NCBI GenBank assembly: GCA_949298075.1
Contig: CASFVA010000013.1
Span: forward strand, 1 to 64,000
DNA from: an uncultured Lentisphaeria bacterium
Lineage (GTDB): Bacteria; Verrucomicrobiota; Lentisphaeria; Victivallales; Victivallaceae
Direction of reading: 5' to 3'
DNA length: 64,000 nucleotides
In this document: positions 37,724 through 46,997 of the stretch, one piece after another
Numbering within the stretch: the first letter of the stretch is position 1
Layout: each line of letters begins with the position of its first letter
The notes under the pieces: model-generated
What the model was told of the DNA's origin: nothing
The model's input: only the letters and a program-made list of their open reading frames with translations
The model's database searches: none
Program-made: the position numbers and the translations under genes

Positions 37724-38704
37724 TTAAATCGAATAGATTTTCGGACTCATGTAAATCCGGCGGGCCGCCCGGCCCGGATAACGAACCCGACGCATACACT
37801 CCTCCGCGGCCAGCGCTCCGGCCAGCCGCCAGTTGATGGCAATTGTCGGCATGTCGATGTTGCGGGCATCGTAGGAGAACATGGTCTTGCCGTCGATGCT
37901 GAGCAAGGTGAGATCGTCTGCCATCCGGACCCCGGTGATCCGTTCATATTTAGCGAGACTGGCGACGGTGCTGTTGCCGTCGACAAAGAGATAGCCCGAC
38001 GATTTGTCGTAGGGCATGTCGCCGTCTTCATCGCAAAAATCGACTTCTCCGCCGAGACTGCGCCAGCGTTCAGCAAAAAGTTCGGCACGCAGCCGGAAAT
38101 TCTGCCGGTCGCCGGGTATCACCATCACCCGTTCAAAACGTTTTTTGCGGAAAAAGTCGCACGCCAGTTCCGCCGCCCGGAAGGGATCAATGTCAATGAG
38201 CGAGAACAAGCCGTCATACGAGTTGTGCATGCCCAAACCGACACAGGGTACGCCCAGCGCCGGCGCGGTCATGTGCGCGTCATAGCCGCCCAACATGATC
38301 AGCCCTTCAAGTCCTTTGGAAAATTCCTCAATGTAGGCGTCATTGATGAACCTCACCATGACATTCCGGATCTGAAAGCCGAGATCCGCCGCCCGGTCCT
38401 CGACACCGAGCAGAGCCAGTCCGGAGTAGGAATGCTCCGCCGCCCGATGGTCGATGGAACATACCACCCCGATCACGCAGGGATCCGGCAGCCGCTGAGA
38501 GGTCGCCACATAGGTTCCGGAGCCGTGCCGGAACTCCAGCAGTCCACGCTGCACCAGCCGGTCAATGCCGCGCCGGGCGGTGTTCATCGAAACCCCGAAG
38601 CGGTTCATGAGTTGGCGAAGCGACGGTATTTTCTGTCCGGGCGCATAGCTCCCGCAGATAACCCTCGCCTCGATGGAACGAATCATCTTGTCGCCTTTGT
38701 GCAT
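37724..38704 (-). CDS. GntR-type regulator with LacI-like sugar-sensing domain
   Basis: 326 residues. Residues 1-70 form a GntR winged helix (IRSIEARVICGSYAPGQKIP, SLRQLMNRFGVSMNTARRGI, LVQRGLLEFRHGSGTYVA). From about 77 onward it is a periplasmic-binding-protein fold as in LacI/GalR (CVIGVVCSIDHRAAE, GLEGLIMLGGYD, VPCVGLGMHNSYDG, and a DDLTLLSIDG segment). This combination (AraR-like) typically represses sugar genes until a sugar binds. It lies directly upstream of the lyase operon on the same strand and very likely controls it. The start at 38704 follows GAGGAG. A terminator sits just upstream of its ribosome site. Confidence 0.88.
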   Translation of the reverse strand: MHKGDKMIRSIEARVICGSYAPGQKIPSLRQLMNRFGVSMNTARRGIDRLVQRGLLEFRHGSGTYVATSQRLPDPCVIGVVCSIDHRAAEHSYSGLALLGVEDRAADLGFQIRNVMVRFINDAYIEEFSKGLEGLIMLGGYDAHMTAPALGVPCVGLGMHNSYDGLFSLIDIDPFRAAELACDFFRKKRFERVMVIPGDRQNFRLRAELFAERWRSLGGEVDFCDEDGDMPYDKSSGYLFVDGNSTVASLAKYERITGVRMADDLTLLSIDGKTMFSYDARNIDMPTIAINWRLAGALAAEECMRRVRYPGRAARRIYMSPKIYSI

Positions 38705-38733
38705 GAAAGCCACTCCTCTCTGGTGGAACCCGC

Positions 38734-38757
38734 AAAAAGGCCGGTTTCCCACCGGCC
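38734..38757 (-). terminator. Terminator between the FAD oxidoreductase and the GntR-type gene
   Basis: On the minus strand GGCCGGT and ACCGGCC-like arms close a 4-5 base loop and are followed by TTTTTGCG. It leaves only about 30 bp before the regulator start, with no room for a full promoter. Confidence 0.7.
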
Positions 38758-38777
38758 CGGTTTGCTGTCAGTCGGAT

Positions 38778-40565
38778 TTATCGGATCACGCCAAGCCGCT
38801 CGGCCAAATCGCGCTCGTAAGCGTCAGGATGGTTGGCCAGCAGGGCTTCGGCGATGTGGTTTTCGACTCCCCAGCCGCGGAGTTCACAGGCCGCCGCACA
38901 CCTGAAAACGGCATCCATCCGCTTGAGCGTATCGGTCGTTCCCTTGAGCCGGGAGCTGATCTGCCAGGCGGGGTCCTCCAGCGTGGCGCGGATGATTTCC
39001 GACACCCGCCGCCGGGTTTCAGGATGATGCCGCCCGATCTTGAACAGGGCAATCAGCGCATTGCTGTGGTACTCGTATTTGTGGTTGATCTCCTGATCCG
39101 CCAGCACTTCAGCACACAGTTCCACCGCCTCCGGATCGGCCAACTTGCCGAGGAAATACAGCGCCACGTAACCGCGGAAATGATTGTACTTGCGGCTGTG
39201 GGTCGGCTGGAATTCATCCCGCTCGCGCACTGCGTCCCGCAGCTCAGCCGCACCGTAGGCGCTGTCTTTGAGTGCGAGGGTGAACGCCAGATGCCGCCGG
39301 AGATTGCCGCCGGGCGCGGCGGAATCATACCATTTTTCCAGTTTTTCCACTGGAACATTCCGGCGGGCCGCCCACATCGCGTAGCCGGGCTTGTCGGAAT
39401 CCAGTCCGGCGCGGATGGCGTCGTCGTCGAGCGCCCACAGCGACGCGTTGTATTCCAGAGGTTTCTCCGGCAATTCGAGCTTGCCGGCGAAATCGGCATA
39501 GGGCACCGCAATCGGATCGACTCCGCGTTTGGCCGCCAGCGCGGCAATGTAACCGGCCGCTTCGCCAATGAATCCCATCAGGGTGTTCATGCGCAGCGCA
39601 TAAGCCATGTCGTGGCCGACGCCAAGATGGCGGGCCGCTGCCATCAATCCCTTGACGCCCTTGGGAATCAGGGCGTTGCGCGGCACGGCGAACCACAGCT
39701 GAATGCCCCACATCGAAGCCCCGATCATCCAGTCCTGGATAAGTTCGCTCTCCAGCGGCATGTCATTGGCATGGGTGTCGAGGTTGCTCCAGACAAAACC
39801 GATCGCCTCCGAAGCGTCCTGCTCGCCGTCGAGCACGTCAGCCAGGGTGGCCATGCGGCCTTCCGGAACGATCTTGTGCCCTTCGCGGATGCCGGGCAGG
39901 TCCGAGGGCGCACAGAGGCTCCGGTGCTCACTGTAGTCATCGTGCAGATGCACCAGCACCGTGTTCAGCATGGTGCGGGAAAACTCCGGCTCGCGGGTCT
40001 GATCGATCCGCCCGGCGTCAAAATTGGCGACATAAGTGCCGCGGCGTTCGCTGTTGCTGCGGCAGAAAGAGTTGGTGAATGGCATGAACTGCCCATCCCG
40101 GGTCCGGCCGGCCCGGGTTTCGCAACCGGCCATCCGGCAAACAATGGCGTCGGCGGTACAGTCGATCACCACCGCAGCGGAATATTCGCTGATTTCGCCG
40201 TTGCATACACAGCGCACACCGGTGACCCGGTCACCGGTCTTGAGCACGCCGATCACCGCCGTCTCATAACGGATTTCCACACCGCGCTCCACCGCCAGCT
40301 TCTCCAGCTCATGCTTCTTGATTTCAGTCAGCGACTGCCAGTAGCCGTCCTGGGGATAATCAGTGTGCGCAAGTTCGTCAATCCGCTTCATGAGTCCCAC
40401 CGGCTGCTGAATATAGTAGCTCGGCACAAAACCGCCGGTATGCGAACCGCCGGCATAAGTGTTGCGTTCCACCGCCAGCACACTCGCGCCCTCGCCGGCG
40501 GCGGCGATGGCGGCCACGGCTCCGGCGGTACCGAAACCGGCGACAATTACATCATATTTTTTCAT
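38778..40565 (-). CDS. FAD-dependent oxidoreductase with C-terminal helical extension
   Basis: 595 residues. The N-terminal YDVIVAGFGTAGAVAAIAAA is an FAD-binding Rossmann motif; YAGGSHTGGFVPSYYIQ and VVIDCTADAIVCRMAG are the second and third segments of the FAD_oxidored family, related to the 12324-13601 gene. From about residue 430 the protein continues as about 160 residues of paired helices (VALYFLGKLADPEAVELCAE, NALIALFKIGRHHPETRRRV) that look like HEAT-type repeats. The start at 40565 is chosen over 40571 because the ribosome site GGAGGGG abuts the earlier ATG. It follows a partner gene by a few bases. The substrate is unknown, presumably carbohydrate-derived. Confidence 0.82.
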   Translation of the reverse strand: MKKYDVIVAGFGTAGAVAAIAAAGEGASVLAVERNTYAGGSHTGGFVPSYYIQQPVGLMKRIDELAHTDYPQDGYWQSLTEIKKHELEKLAVERGVEIRYETAVIGVLKTGDRVTGVRCVCNGEISEYSAAVVIDCTADAIVCRMAGCETRAGRTRDGQFMPFTNSFCRSNSERRGTYVANFDAGRIDQTREPEFSRTMLNTVLVHLHDDYSEHRSLCAPSDLPGIREGHKIVPEGRMATLADVLDGEQDASEAIGFVWSNLDTHANDMPLESELIQDWMIGASMWGIQLWFAVPRNALIPKGVKGLMAAARHLGVGHDMAYALRMNTLMGFIGEAAGYIAALAAKRGVDPIAVPYADFAGKLELPEKPLEYNASLWALDDDAIRAGLDSDKPGYAMWAARRNVPVEKLEKWYDSAAPGGNLRRHLAFTLALKDSAYGAAELRDAVRERDEFQPTHSRKYNHFRGYVALYFLGKLADPEAVELCAEVLADQEINHKYEYHSNALIALFKIGRHHPETRRRVSEIIRATLEDPAWQISSRLKGTTDTLKRMDAVFRCAAACELRGWGVENHIAEALLANHPDAYERDLAERLGVIR

Positions 40566-40567
40566 AG

Positions 40568-41272
40568 TCATCCCCTCCGGGCCAGCCCGCAGTCCAGAGC
40601 CTGGACCGGGTTGTCAAAATGTTTGAAGGCGAAACGCGCCGCGGTCAGCACCAGCCTGGCGTCGGCCAGCGCCGCGCCGCGCCGGTTCCAGCAATCGATG
40701 AAACGGCGGCGGGCCTCAACCCAGCCGGTGGCGGCCGGAACCGCCAGCCCGACGCCGCACTGATTTTCCGGCAGCAGAGGATAGAGTTCAAAGTCGCCGC
40801 AGCGGCCGCCGGTCGGAGCCGTCGCGCCGGGACCGAAGTCAACCAGAGCGGTGATGAACTTGTCGGTTCCGACCCGCGGTCTGGCGTCAACAACCCGGTC
40901 GCAGGTCACGGTATGGAAGCCGTCCACGGCCTGGAAAGTCACTTCCCGGGCCGACGCGGCGATGAGGTCGGTGGAAAAGTAAAATTTGATGTCGCGGTCA
41001 ATACACCACTTGGCCAGCACCGGCGTCAACGCCGCAATCTGGACCCGTTCCCCGACCACCACCCGGCGGCGGACCAGTTCGGCGGCCAGTTCCCGGGCGG
41101 CGACCTGTTCCGGCTCGCGGTCATAGCCGAATCCGGGATAGAAAGTCATGGTGAAATCACTGCCGGGCGAAATGGTCTGATCGATGACAAGCACATCCGA
41201 GCCCAGCGCGGCTGCGGTGCCGCAGCCGAACCAGGTGGCCCCCAGAACCACAGTTGAATAATGTTCTTTCAT
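40568..41272 (-). CDS. Rossmann-fold FAD/NAD-binding-like protein, partner of the FAD oxidoreductase
   Basis: 234 residues. It begins YSTVVLGATWFGCGTAAALG, a dinucleotide-binding strand-loop-helix with GxxxxGxG, followed by DVLVIDQT where an acidic residue would bind ribose. After that it resembles the middle of an FAD oxidoreductase (VVDARPRVGTDKFITALVDF). It is about half the length of the family and lacks a full catalytic domain, so it may be a truncated or split subunit that works with the 595-residue protein encoded right after it. I do not recognise a named family. AAGGAG lies 14 bases before the ATG, a long spacing. Confidence 0.75.
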   Translation of the reverse strand: MKEHYSTVVLGATWFGCGTAAALGSDVLVIDQTISPGSDFTMTFYPGFGYDREPEQVAARELAAELVRRRVVVGERVQIAALTPVLAKWCIDRDIKFYFSTDLIAASAREVTFQAVDGFHTVTCDRVVDARPRVGTDKFITALVDFGPGATAPTGGRCGDFELYPLLPENQCGVGLAVPAATGWVEARRRFIDCWNRRGAALADARLVLTAARFAFKHFDNPVQALDCGLARRG

Positions 41273-41302
41273 GATCGAAGCAAAACTCCTTATTCTGTTT
41301 CA

Positions 41303-41320
41303 ATGCTGTCGCGCCAGCAT
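41303..41320. promoter_or_regulatory. 18-bp palindrome, candidate operator
   Basis: ATGCTGTCGCGCCAGCAT has six-base arms (ATGCTG/CAGCAT) around a CGCG centre, symmetric at 16 of 18 positions, about 30-50 bp upstream of the 41272 start codon. LacI-type and GntR/LacI-type regulators use sites of this size with a central CG. No regulator is proven. Confidence 0.45.
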
Positions 41321-41377
41321 TTGTTACGTTGTTTACAATAACTTAAAACAAACATTTTTCAACACCGATTCGACACA

Positions 41378-41452
41378 AAGTGTTCTCTGGGATTTTCCCG
41401 ACTGATCCCGGATATCTACCAAATAATTTCCGTTTAAAACCGCCAAGTGTTC
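41378..41452. promoter_or_regulatory. Second pair of AAGTGTTC motifs
   Basis: AAGTGTTC at 41378-41385 and 41445-41452, 67 bp apart, in the 418-bp space between the FAD oxidoreductase unit and a pseudopilin. Orientation and distance to the gene resemble the pair at 13690-13795. The rest of this space shows an A-run (41453-41463) and no coding sequence. Confidence 0.45.
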
Positions 41453-41597
41453 TAAAAAAAAAACGTTTTGCGGATTCCCCTGTTTGCTTGAATTTTCCGA
41501 CGACTTCCGATGCCGGGCAATCCAGCGGAAACGGCGGCGGAGTCCCCGTTGAATCCACTGTCCGGAAAAGAATTTTCGTCGAATTGCCGCTTTTTTC

Positions 41598-41624
41598 TTG
41601 ATTTTTTCCATTTATCGGTATAAA
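41598..41624 (+). promoter_or_regulatory. Possible promoter of the third pseudopilin
   Basis: TTGATT and TATAAA at a short 15-bp spacing, about 70 bp before the start codon. Confidence 0.4.
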
Positions 41625-41690
41625 TTAGCAGTGGATCTGAACGTGCGGCGTCACACTGCCGCAAACTGTAATTTATGAAAGGCAACGCAT

Positions 41691-42431
41691 ATGAAAACCA
41701 CACGGTTCTCTCTTGCTGAACTTCGGGCGGAGACTCCCCGCTGTCGCTTTACTCTGATCGAGCTGCTGGTGGTGATCGCAATCATCGCGATTCTGGCCAG
41801 CATGGTCATGCCGGCGCTGGGTTACGCCCGGGCTTCCGGACGCCGGGCCGAATGCATCAACAACAAACACCAGCTCGGGCTGGGCGCACTGCAGTACGCC
41901 CAGGACAATGCCGGACTGCTGGGCTATGAAATTGACGGTAATCCCTATGCCTACGCGCTCAATGGCAAAAAAACTGATTCCAAGCAGTATCTGCCGGACA
42001 AAACGCTGATCTGCAACCTCGCCACCGAGCAGAAACTCGACGCTACCGGATCCAACGCCGTGGGCATGCTCAACGCCACCGAGACCGGCGGCTGGTACAC
42101 CACCGAAGTCATCGGTGACTTCGGGCGGTTCCGCCACGTCAAAGACACCACCACCGCTTATTCGCTGGAAAAAATGAAGAATCAGAGCAATCTGGTGCTG
42201 TTCGCCGATACCTATAAACAGGCCAGCGGAACAGATTCCGGCAGCACTTACTGGAGCTTCATTCCCAATGCCGGCGACAACGACGCCTATGTCACTACGA
42301 TTCACCTCGACACCTCGGTGGTGGCCTTCGCCGACGGCCGGGCCGAAGCGCTTTCGCCCGGACAGCTTGAACAGAATGCCACCAAAATCACCAAGACGCT
42401 CAAAGAGAGTCTGGCTGAACTCAACAAATAA
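41691..42431 (+). CDS. Prepilin-type pseudopilin with H/DG C-terminal domain
   Basis: 246 residues. An unusually long leader (about 18 residues) precedes [20 protein letters not shown], the prepilin peptidase site and hydrophobic helix with the conserved glutamate. The C-terminal part has the [20 protein letters not shown] segment, the H-x9-DG signature of the DUF1559-type pseudopilin-like proteins. These are exported via a type II/IV pilus-like pathway and are highly expanded in Lentisphaerota. No assembly genes adjoin it, and it is a single-gene transcript with its own terminator. Confidence 0.85.
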   Translation: MKTTRFSLAELRAETPRCRFTLIELLVVIAIIAILASMVMPALGYARASGRRAECINNKHQLGLGALQYAQDNAGLLGYEIDGNPYAYALNGKKTDSKQYLPDKTLICNLATEQKLDATGSNAVGMLNATETGGWYTTEVIGDFGRFRHVKDTTTAYSLEKMKNQSNLVLFADTYKQASGTDSGSTYWSFIPNAGDNDAYVTTIHLDTSVVAFADGRAEALSPGQLEQNATKITKTLKESLAELNK

Positions 42432-42458
42432 TTCCACTCCTGCAATCTAAATTCCGAG

Positions 42459-42488
42459 GCGGAGCGTTTCCGGACGCTCCGCTTTTTT
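42459..42488 (+). terminator. Rho-independent terminator of the third pseudopilin
   Basis: GCGGAGCG and CGCTCCGC form an 8-bp perfect stem with an 8-base loop followed by six T. Confidence 0.92.
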
Positions 42489-42598
42489 GCCGACTGACTC
42501 CATCCCGGAACCGGCATCTCCCCTCCGCTGAAAAGTCGTCAAAATCAATCAAATTTTATCATTCCCGGGCTGGCAAAGGACCGGATTCAGTGTTATTG

Positions 42599-42604
42599 TA
42601 TAAT
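42599..42604 (+). promoter_or_regulatory. Probable -10 box of the etfB-etfA-glcD operon
   Basis: Perfect TATAAT 36 bp before the etfB start. No convincing -35 box is seen at 16-18 bp, which would fit activator dependence. Confidence 0.4.
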
Positions 42605-42640
42605 TTGTAGATCAATAGTTATTCCGGAGTCAGCAAAAAC

Positions 42641-43438
42641 ATGCGAATCATCGTCTGCATCAAACAGGTGCCGGGGGCCAGCCAGGTTGAAATTGACGAA
42701 AAAACCGGCACCATGAAGCGCGATGGAGTGGAGTCCAAACTCAACCCCTACGACCTCTACGCGCTGGAAAGCGCCATGCGCTTCAAGGAACAGTACGGCG
42801 CCACCGTTGCCGTCATCACCATGGGGCCGCCCCAGTGCGAGGAAGCCGTGCGCGAAGCGTTCATGATGGGGGCCGATGAGGGGTACATCCTCTCCGACCG
42901 CCGGTTCGGCGGAGCGGACGTGCTGGCCACCAGTTACACCCTGTCGCAGGGAGTGCGCCGGATCGGAGATTTCGACCTGGTCATCTGCGGCAAGCAGACC
43001 ACCGACGGCGACACCGCCCAGGTGGGAGCCGAACTGGCGGAATTTCTGGGAATTCCGCACGTCACCAACGTCTGCCGGATTCACTCGGCCGACACCGGCA
43101 AGGTGACGGTCGACATGGATATGCCGGCCCACATTGAAACCAGCGAGGTGCAGTTCCCCTGTCTGCTCACTGTCGAAAAAGGCATCTACGAGCCGCGGCT
43201 GCCTTCGTACAAACTCAAAATCGCCACCGCGGACCGCGCCGTCAACTGGATCAAACTCGACGATCTGCCCGACCGCGATGCCAACCATTACGGACTCAAC
43301 GGCTCACCGACCCAGGTCAAGCGGATTTTTCCGCCGGAAAACCATCAGGAGCACGTCATGCTCGAAGGCCGGGGAGCAGAACTGGGCGACCGCCTTTTTG
43401 AAGTGCTTGACGAACGTAAATTTCTCCAGAAACTCTGA
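42641..43438 (+). CDS. etfB: Electron transfer flavoprotein beta subunit (LctB-like)
   Basis: 265 residues. MRIIVCIKQVPGASQVEID is the canonical EtfB opening. The segment GADEGYILSDRRFGGADVLA and the DLVICGKQTTDGDTAQVG stretch form the nucleotide site that, in bifurcating Etfs, holds a second FAD rather than AMP. With the following etfA and glcD it matches the lactate dehydrogenase/Etf complex LctBCD of Acetobacterium woodii, which couples lactate oxidation by NAD to oxidation of reduced ferredoxin. The start follows GGAG. Confidence 0.93.
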   Translation: MRIIVCIKQVPGASQVEIDEKTGTMKRDGVESKLNPYDLYALESAMRFKEQYGATVAVITMGPPQCEEAVREAFMMGADEGYILSDRRFGGADVLATSYTLSQGVRRIGDFDLVICGKQTTDGDTAQVGAELAEFLGIPHVTNVCRIHSADTGKVTVDMDMPAHIETSEVQFPCLLTVEKGIYEPRLPSYKLKIATADRAVNWIKLDDLPDRDANHYGLNGSPTQVKRIFPPENHQEHVMLEGRGAELGDRLFEVLDERKFLQKL

Positions 43439-43452
43439 GGAACGCCGCGAAC

Positions 43453-44640
43453 ATGGCCGAAATCATCATTCATCAGGAAAAAATCACCGACCTCGATGCG
43501 GTGCTGAACCTCTGCCCCTTCCGGGCGATTGAAGTCAATGACGGCAAGGTGAGCCTCAACGCCGCCTGCCGCATGTGCCGGATCTGCATCAAGAAAGGGC
43601 CTCCGGGCGCCTTCGAATTTGTGGAAAGCCGTGACCCCGGCGTGGACAAAACCAAGTGGCGCGGCATTGCGGTGGTTGCCGAAGCCACCGCCGGCAAATT
43701 GCATCCGGTCAGCTTCGAACTGCTGGGCAAGGCCCGCGAACTGGCGGACAAAACCGCTCAGCCGGTCTACGCGGTAGTGCTGGGCCACCGGCTCGACACC
43801 GCCGTGGAGGAGCTGCTCGACTACGGTCCGGACCGGGTGTTCGTCTACGACCGGCCGGAACTCGAACACTTCCGGATTGAACCCTACACGGCGGCACTGG
43901 AGGACTTCATACGCACCTACCAGCCCTCGGTTCTGCTGGTAGGCGGCACCACCGTGGGGCGTTCGCTGGCCCCCCGGACCGCAGCCCGGTTCCGGACCGG
44001 TCTGACCGCCGACTGCACGGTGCTGGACATCCAGCCCGACACCGACCTCGATCAGATCCGGCCCGCCTACGGCGGCAACATCATGGCTCACATCAACACC
44101 CCCCGGCACCGGCCGCAGTTCGCGACCGTCCGCTACAAAATCTTTTCGATTCCGGAAAAAGGCCGCCGGCCGGGGGCGGAAGTCGTCCGGCGCAGCGTCG
44201 ATCCGGCCAAACTGGTTTCCGGAATCAACGTGCTCGAGGTGAAGCCCAAGCCGCCGGTCAAGATGCTCGAGGACGCCGAGATCATCGTCGCCGCCGGACG
44301 CGGCATCAAAAAATCCGAGGATCTCGCCATGCTCCAGGAGCTGGCCGATCTGCTCGGCGGCCAGCTGGCCACCAGCCGGGCGCTGGTGGAATGCGGCTGG
44401 GCGCCGGCGGCCCGCCAGATCGGACTGTCCGGACGCACGGTCAAACCCAAACTCATCATCACCTGCGGCATTTCCGGCGCGATCCAGTTTGCGGCCGGCA
44501 TGAACAACTCCGAATTCATTGTGGCGATCAACTCCGATCCCGAAGCCGCGATCTTCAAAATCGCCCATGTCGGAATTTGCGGTGACCTCTACGAGGTGGT
44601 GCCGCGCCTGATTGAACGTATCCGGGAGAACCAGAAATGA
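43453..44640 (+). CDS. etfA: Electron transfer flavoprotein alpha subunit with N-terminal 4Fe-4S domain (LctC-like)
   Basis: 395 residues, about 75 longer than a plain EtfA. The N-terminal extension has C21 (in LCPFRAI) and C39, C42, C45 (CRMCRIC), enough for one 4Fe-4S cluster. This extension is characteristic of the Etf partner of electron-confurcating lactate dehydrogenase and of some Etf/acyl-CoA dehydrogenase complexes. The C-terminal FAD domain is intact: [53 protein letters not shown] and [15 protein letters not shown]. It overlaps glcD by 4 bp. It would take electrons from lactate and reduced ferredoxin and deliver them to NAD. Confidence 0.92.
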   Translation: MAEIIIHQEKITDLDAVLNLCPFRAIEVNDGKVSLNAACRMCRICIKKGPPGAFEFVESRDPGVDKTKWRGIAVVAEATAGKLHPVSFELLGKARELADKTAQPVYAVVLGHRLDTAVEELLDYGPDRVFVYDRPELEHFRIEPYTAALEDFIRTYQPSVLLVGGTTVGRSLAPRTAARFRTGLTADCTVLDIQPDTDLDQIRPAYGGNIMAHINTPRHRPQFATVRYKIFSIPEKGRRPGAEVVRRSVDPAKLVSGINVLEVKPKPPVKMLEDAEIIVAAGRGIKKSEDLAMLQELADLLGGQLATSRALVECGWAPAARQIGLSGRTVKPKLIITCGISGAIQFAAGMNNSEFIVAINSDPEAAIFKIAHVGICGDLYEVVPRLIERIRENQK

Positions 44641-46046
44641 GCAAATACCAATACAACCCCGTCACCCCGGCCGACATCGAAGCGCTTTGCGACATCATCG
44701 GCGCCGGTGAACGCGTAATCGCCGGACCGGCGGTGGGGGAGGACTACTGCCACGATGAACTGGCCGGAATCCGCCGCCGTCCCGATGTGCTGATCAAGGC
44801 GGCGAGTGCCGAGGAAGTGGCGGCCGTGATGAAATACGCCAGCGCCCGCCGCATTCCGGTGACGCCGCGCGGCCAGGGTACCGGACTGGTGGGCGGGGCG
44901 GTGCCGCTCGAAGGCGGCATTCTGCTCGACCTCAGCGGCATGAATCAGATCCTTGAGCTTGATCCCGACAACATGACGCTCACGGTGGAACCCGGGGTGC
45001 TGCTCATGGAAGCGGCCAAGTTCGCGGAGGACGCCGGCTTCCTCTATCCGCCCGACCCCGGCGAAAAGACCGCGACCATCGGCGGCAACATCAGCACCAA
45101 CGCCGGCGGCATGCGGGCGGTAAAATACGGCGTCACCCGCGATTACGTTCGGGGGCTCCAGGTGGTGACGGCCCGGGGGGTGATCATGGAGCTCGGCGGC
45201 AAGGTCGCCAAAAACAGTTCGGGCTACAGCATCCGCGACCTGATTGTCGGTTCGGAGGGCACGCTGGCGATCATCACCCGCGCCACTCTCAAACTGGTGC
45301 CGCTGCCCAAATACAAAATCAGCCTGCTGGTGCCTTTCCCGGATCTGGTGACCGCTATCCGGACCGTGCCGGAAGTCATCCGCACCGGAGCGACGCCGAC
45401 CGCGGTGGAATTCATGGAGCGCGAGGTGATTCTGGCCGCCGAGGAGTACCTCGGGCGCAAGTTTCCGGATCACAGCAGCAACGCCTATCTGCTGCTGACC
45501 TTTGACGGCGCGAGCAAACACGAGGTTGACCTGGCCTACGACCATGCGGCGCAGACCTGCCTGCGGGCGGGAGCCCTGGACGTTTTCATCTCCAACACCC
45601 TGGAGCGGAATGAATCAATCTGGAGTGCGCGCGGCGCCTTCCTTGAGGCGATCAAGGGCTCGACCACTGAAATGGATGAGTGCGACGTGGTGGTGCCGCG
45701 CCGGTCGGTGGCGGATTTCGTCGGTTTCGCCTCCGGGCTTCAGGATAAATACGGCGTGCGGATCCGCAGTTTCGGTCATGCCGGCGACGGCAACCTGCAC
45801 ATCTATGTGTTGCGCGATGAACTGGATGAGGAACAGTGGCCCCGGGTGTTGGGCGAAGTGTTCGACGAACTTTATGCCCGGGCCCGCGAACTCAACGGCC
45901 AGGTTTCCGGCGAACACGGCATCGGCTACGCAAAAAAGAGCTACCTGGGTGAATCGCTGGCGCCGGAATTGAGCGCAATCATGGCCGGCATCAAAACGGT
46001 GTTCGACCCGGATCACATTCTCAATCCGGGAAAAATTGTCGAATGA
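44637..46046 (+). CDS. FAD-linked lactate/glycolate dehydrogenase subunit (LctD/GlcD-like)
   Basis: 469 residues, a full GlcD-type enzyme: a PCMH FAD-binding domain ([50 protein letters not shown]) followed by the FAD-oxidase C-terminal domain with [12 protein letters not shown] and [14 protein letters not shown], which carry the substrate and metal histidines, and the final NPGKIV. It oxidises a 2-hydroxy acid, most likely lactate given the EtfBA partners directly upstream. A glycolate dehydrogenase role cannot be excluded but would not usually need an Etf with a ferredoxin domain. Confidence 0.92.
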   Translation: MSKYQYNPVTPADIEALCDIIGAGERVIAGPAVGEDYCHDELAGIRRRPDVLIKAASAEEVAAVMKYASARRIPVTPRGQGTGLVGGAVPLEGGILLDLSGMNQILELDPDNMTLTVEPGVLLMEAAKFAEDAGFLYPPDPGEKTATIGGNISTNAGGMRAVKYGVTRDYVRGLQVVTARGVIMELGGKVAKNSSGYSIRDLIVGSEGTLAIITRATLKLVPLPKYKISLLVPFPDLVTAIRTVPEVIRTGATPTAVEFMEREVILAAEEYLGRKFPDHSSNAYLLLTFDGASKHEVDLAYDHAAQTCLRAGALDVFISNTLERNESIWSARGAFLEAIKGSTTEMDECDVVVPRRSVADFVGFASGLQDKYGVRIRSFGHAGDGNLHIYVLRDELDEEQWPRVLGEVFDELYARARELNGQVSGEHGIGYAKKSYLGESLAPELSAIMAGIKTVFDPDHILNPGKIVE

Positions 46047-46116
46047 AAAATCCAATCCGCTCCCGGCGGCTCCGGCCTTTGGCCGACGCGGTTAAACCAA
46101 AGGAGAAAACAGGCTC

Positions 46117-46902
46117 ATGAAAAAGCGCAAACTGGCAGTAGAACTCTATTCGTTGCGGGAAGCTTCGGAACAGGACTTTCCCGGAGTGTTGAAATTCGTG
46201 GCCGACACCGGATACCTCGGCGTGGAACCGGCGGCCGGCCTCTACGGTCTCTCCCCCCGGGAATTCAAGCATATTCTGGACGATCTCGGGCTGGAAGTCA
46301 AAACCACCCATTTCCCCTATTGCCGCAAGGCCGCAGATGTATCTGAAGCGCTGGACATCGCCCATGAATGGGGCATGAAATCACTCTGCTGCGGTTACGG
46401 CCGGGTGGACTTTCAGGACCTCGACGCAATCCGACGCACCGCCGATCAGGTCAACGAAGTGTACGAACTGGTGCACAAAGCCGGCCTGACCCTGATCCAG
46501 CACAACCACTACTGGGAGTTTGAACGGCTGGACGGCCGGCTCAAATACGACATCTACCTTGATTACTGCCCGAACATCCGGTTCCAGCTGGATGCCTTCT
46601 GGGCGGCGAATTTCGGCGCCGAGGATCCGGTGGCCATGATCAAGCATTTTGCAGACCGGATCGACTCCATTCACATCAAGGACGGCGACATCCGCCCGCT
46701 TCCGGGAACCGAACCCGGCGATGTGCCGCTGCATCCGCTCGGCGACGGCCAATTCGATCTGCCCGGCATCGTCGCCGCGATTCCGGACCGGGTTGACGAT
46801 ATTATCGTCGAACTGGACCGCTGCTCGATTGAAATGCACGAAGGCCTGATCCGCAGTTACCGCTACATGACGGAAAACGGCCTGGGCTACGGCTCCAAAT
46901 AA
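46117..46902 (+). CDS. Sugar phosphate isomerase/epimerase (xylose-isomerase-like TIM barrel)
   Basis: 261 residues. The fold is an AP-endonuclease-2-type TIM barrel: VELYSLREASEQDFPGVLKF at the start, GYLGVEPAAGLYG, then LIQHNHYWEFERLDG and IRFQLDAFWAANFG, SIHIKDGDIR and IIVELDR with the metal-binding glutamate, aspartate and histidines (E/D/H/E set) in the expected order. Members isomerise or epimerise free sugars or inosose; the substrate is not readable. The start follows GGAG. It lies 70 bp after the lactate operon and ends in a very strong terminator. Confidence 0.85.
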   Translation: MKKRKLAVELYSLREASEQDFPGVLKFVADTGYLGVEPAAGLYGLSPREFKHILDDLGLEVKTTHFPYCRKAADVSEALDIAHEWGMKSLCCGYGRVDFQDLDAIRRTADQVNEVYELVHKAGLTLIQHNHYWEFERLDGRLKYDIYLDYCPNIRFQLDAFWAANFGAEDPVAMIKHFADRIDSIHIKDGDIRPLPGTEPGDVPLHPLGDGQFDLPGIVAAIPDRVDDIIVELDRCSIEMHEGLIRSYRYMTENGLGYGSK

Positions 46903-46922
46903 TCTCCGGATGACGACAATCT

Positions 46923-46968
46923 GCGCCCCCCGGTTCCGGAAATCCGGAACCGGGGGGCGCGTTTTCTT
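46923..46968 (+). terminator. Very strong rho-independent terminator
   Basis: GCGCCCCCCGGTTCCGG and its perfect complement form a 17-bp stem with a 4-base loop, followed by TTTTCTT. It isolates the fucosidase promoter region downstream from upstream transcription. Confidence 0.92.
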
Positions 46969-46997
46969 ATGAACGTCACCCCGGGGCGGATACGGAG

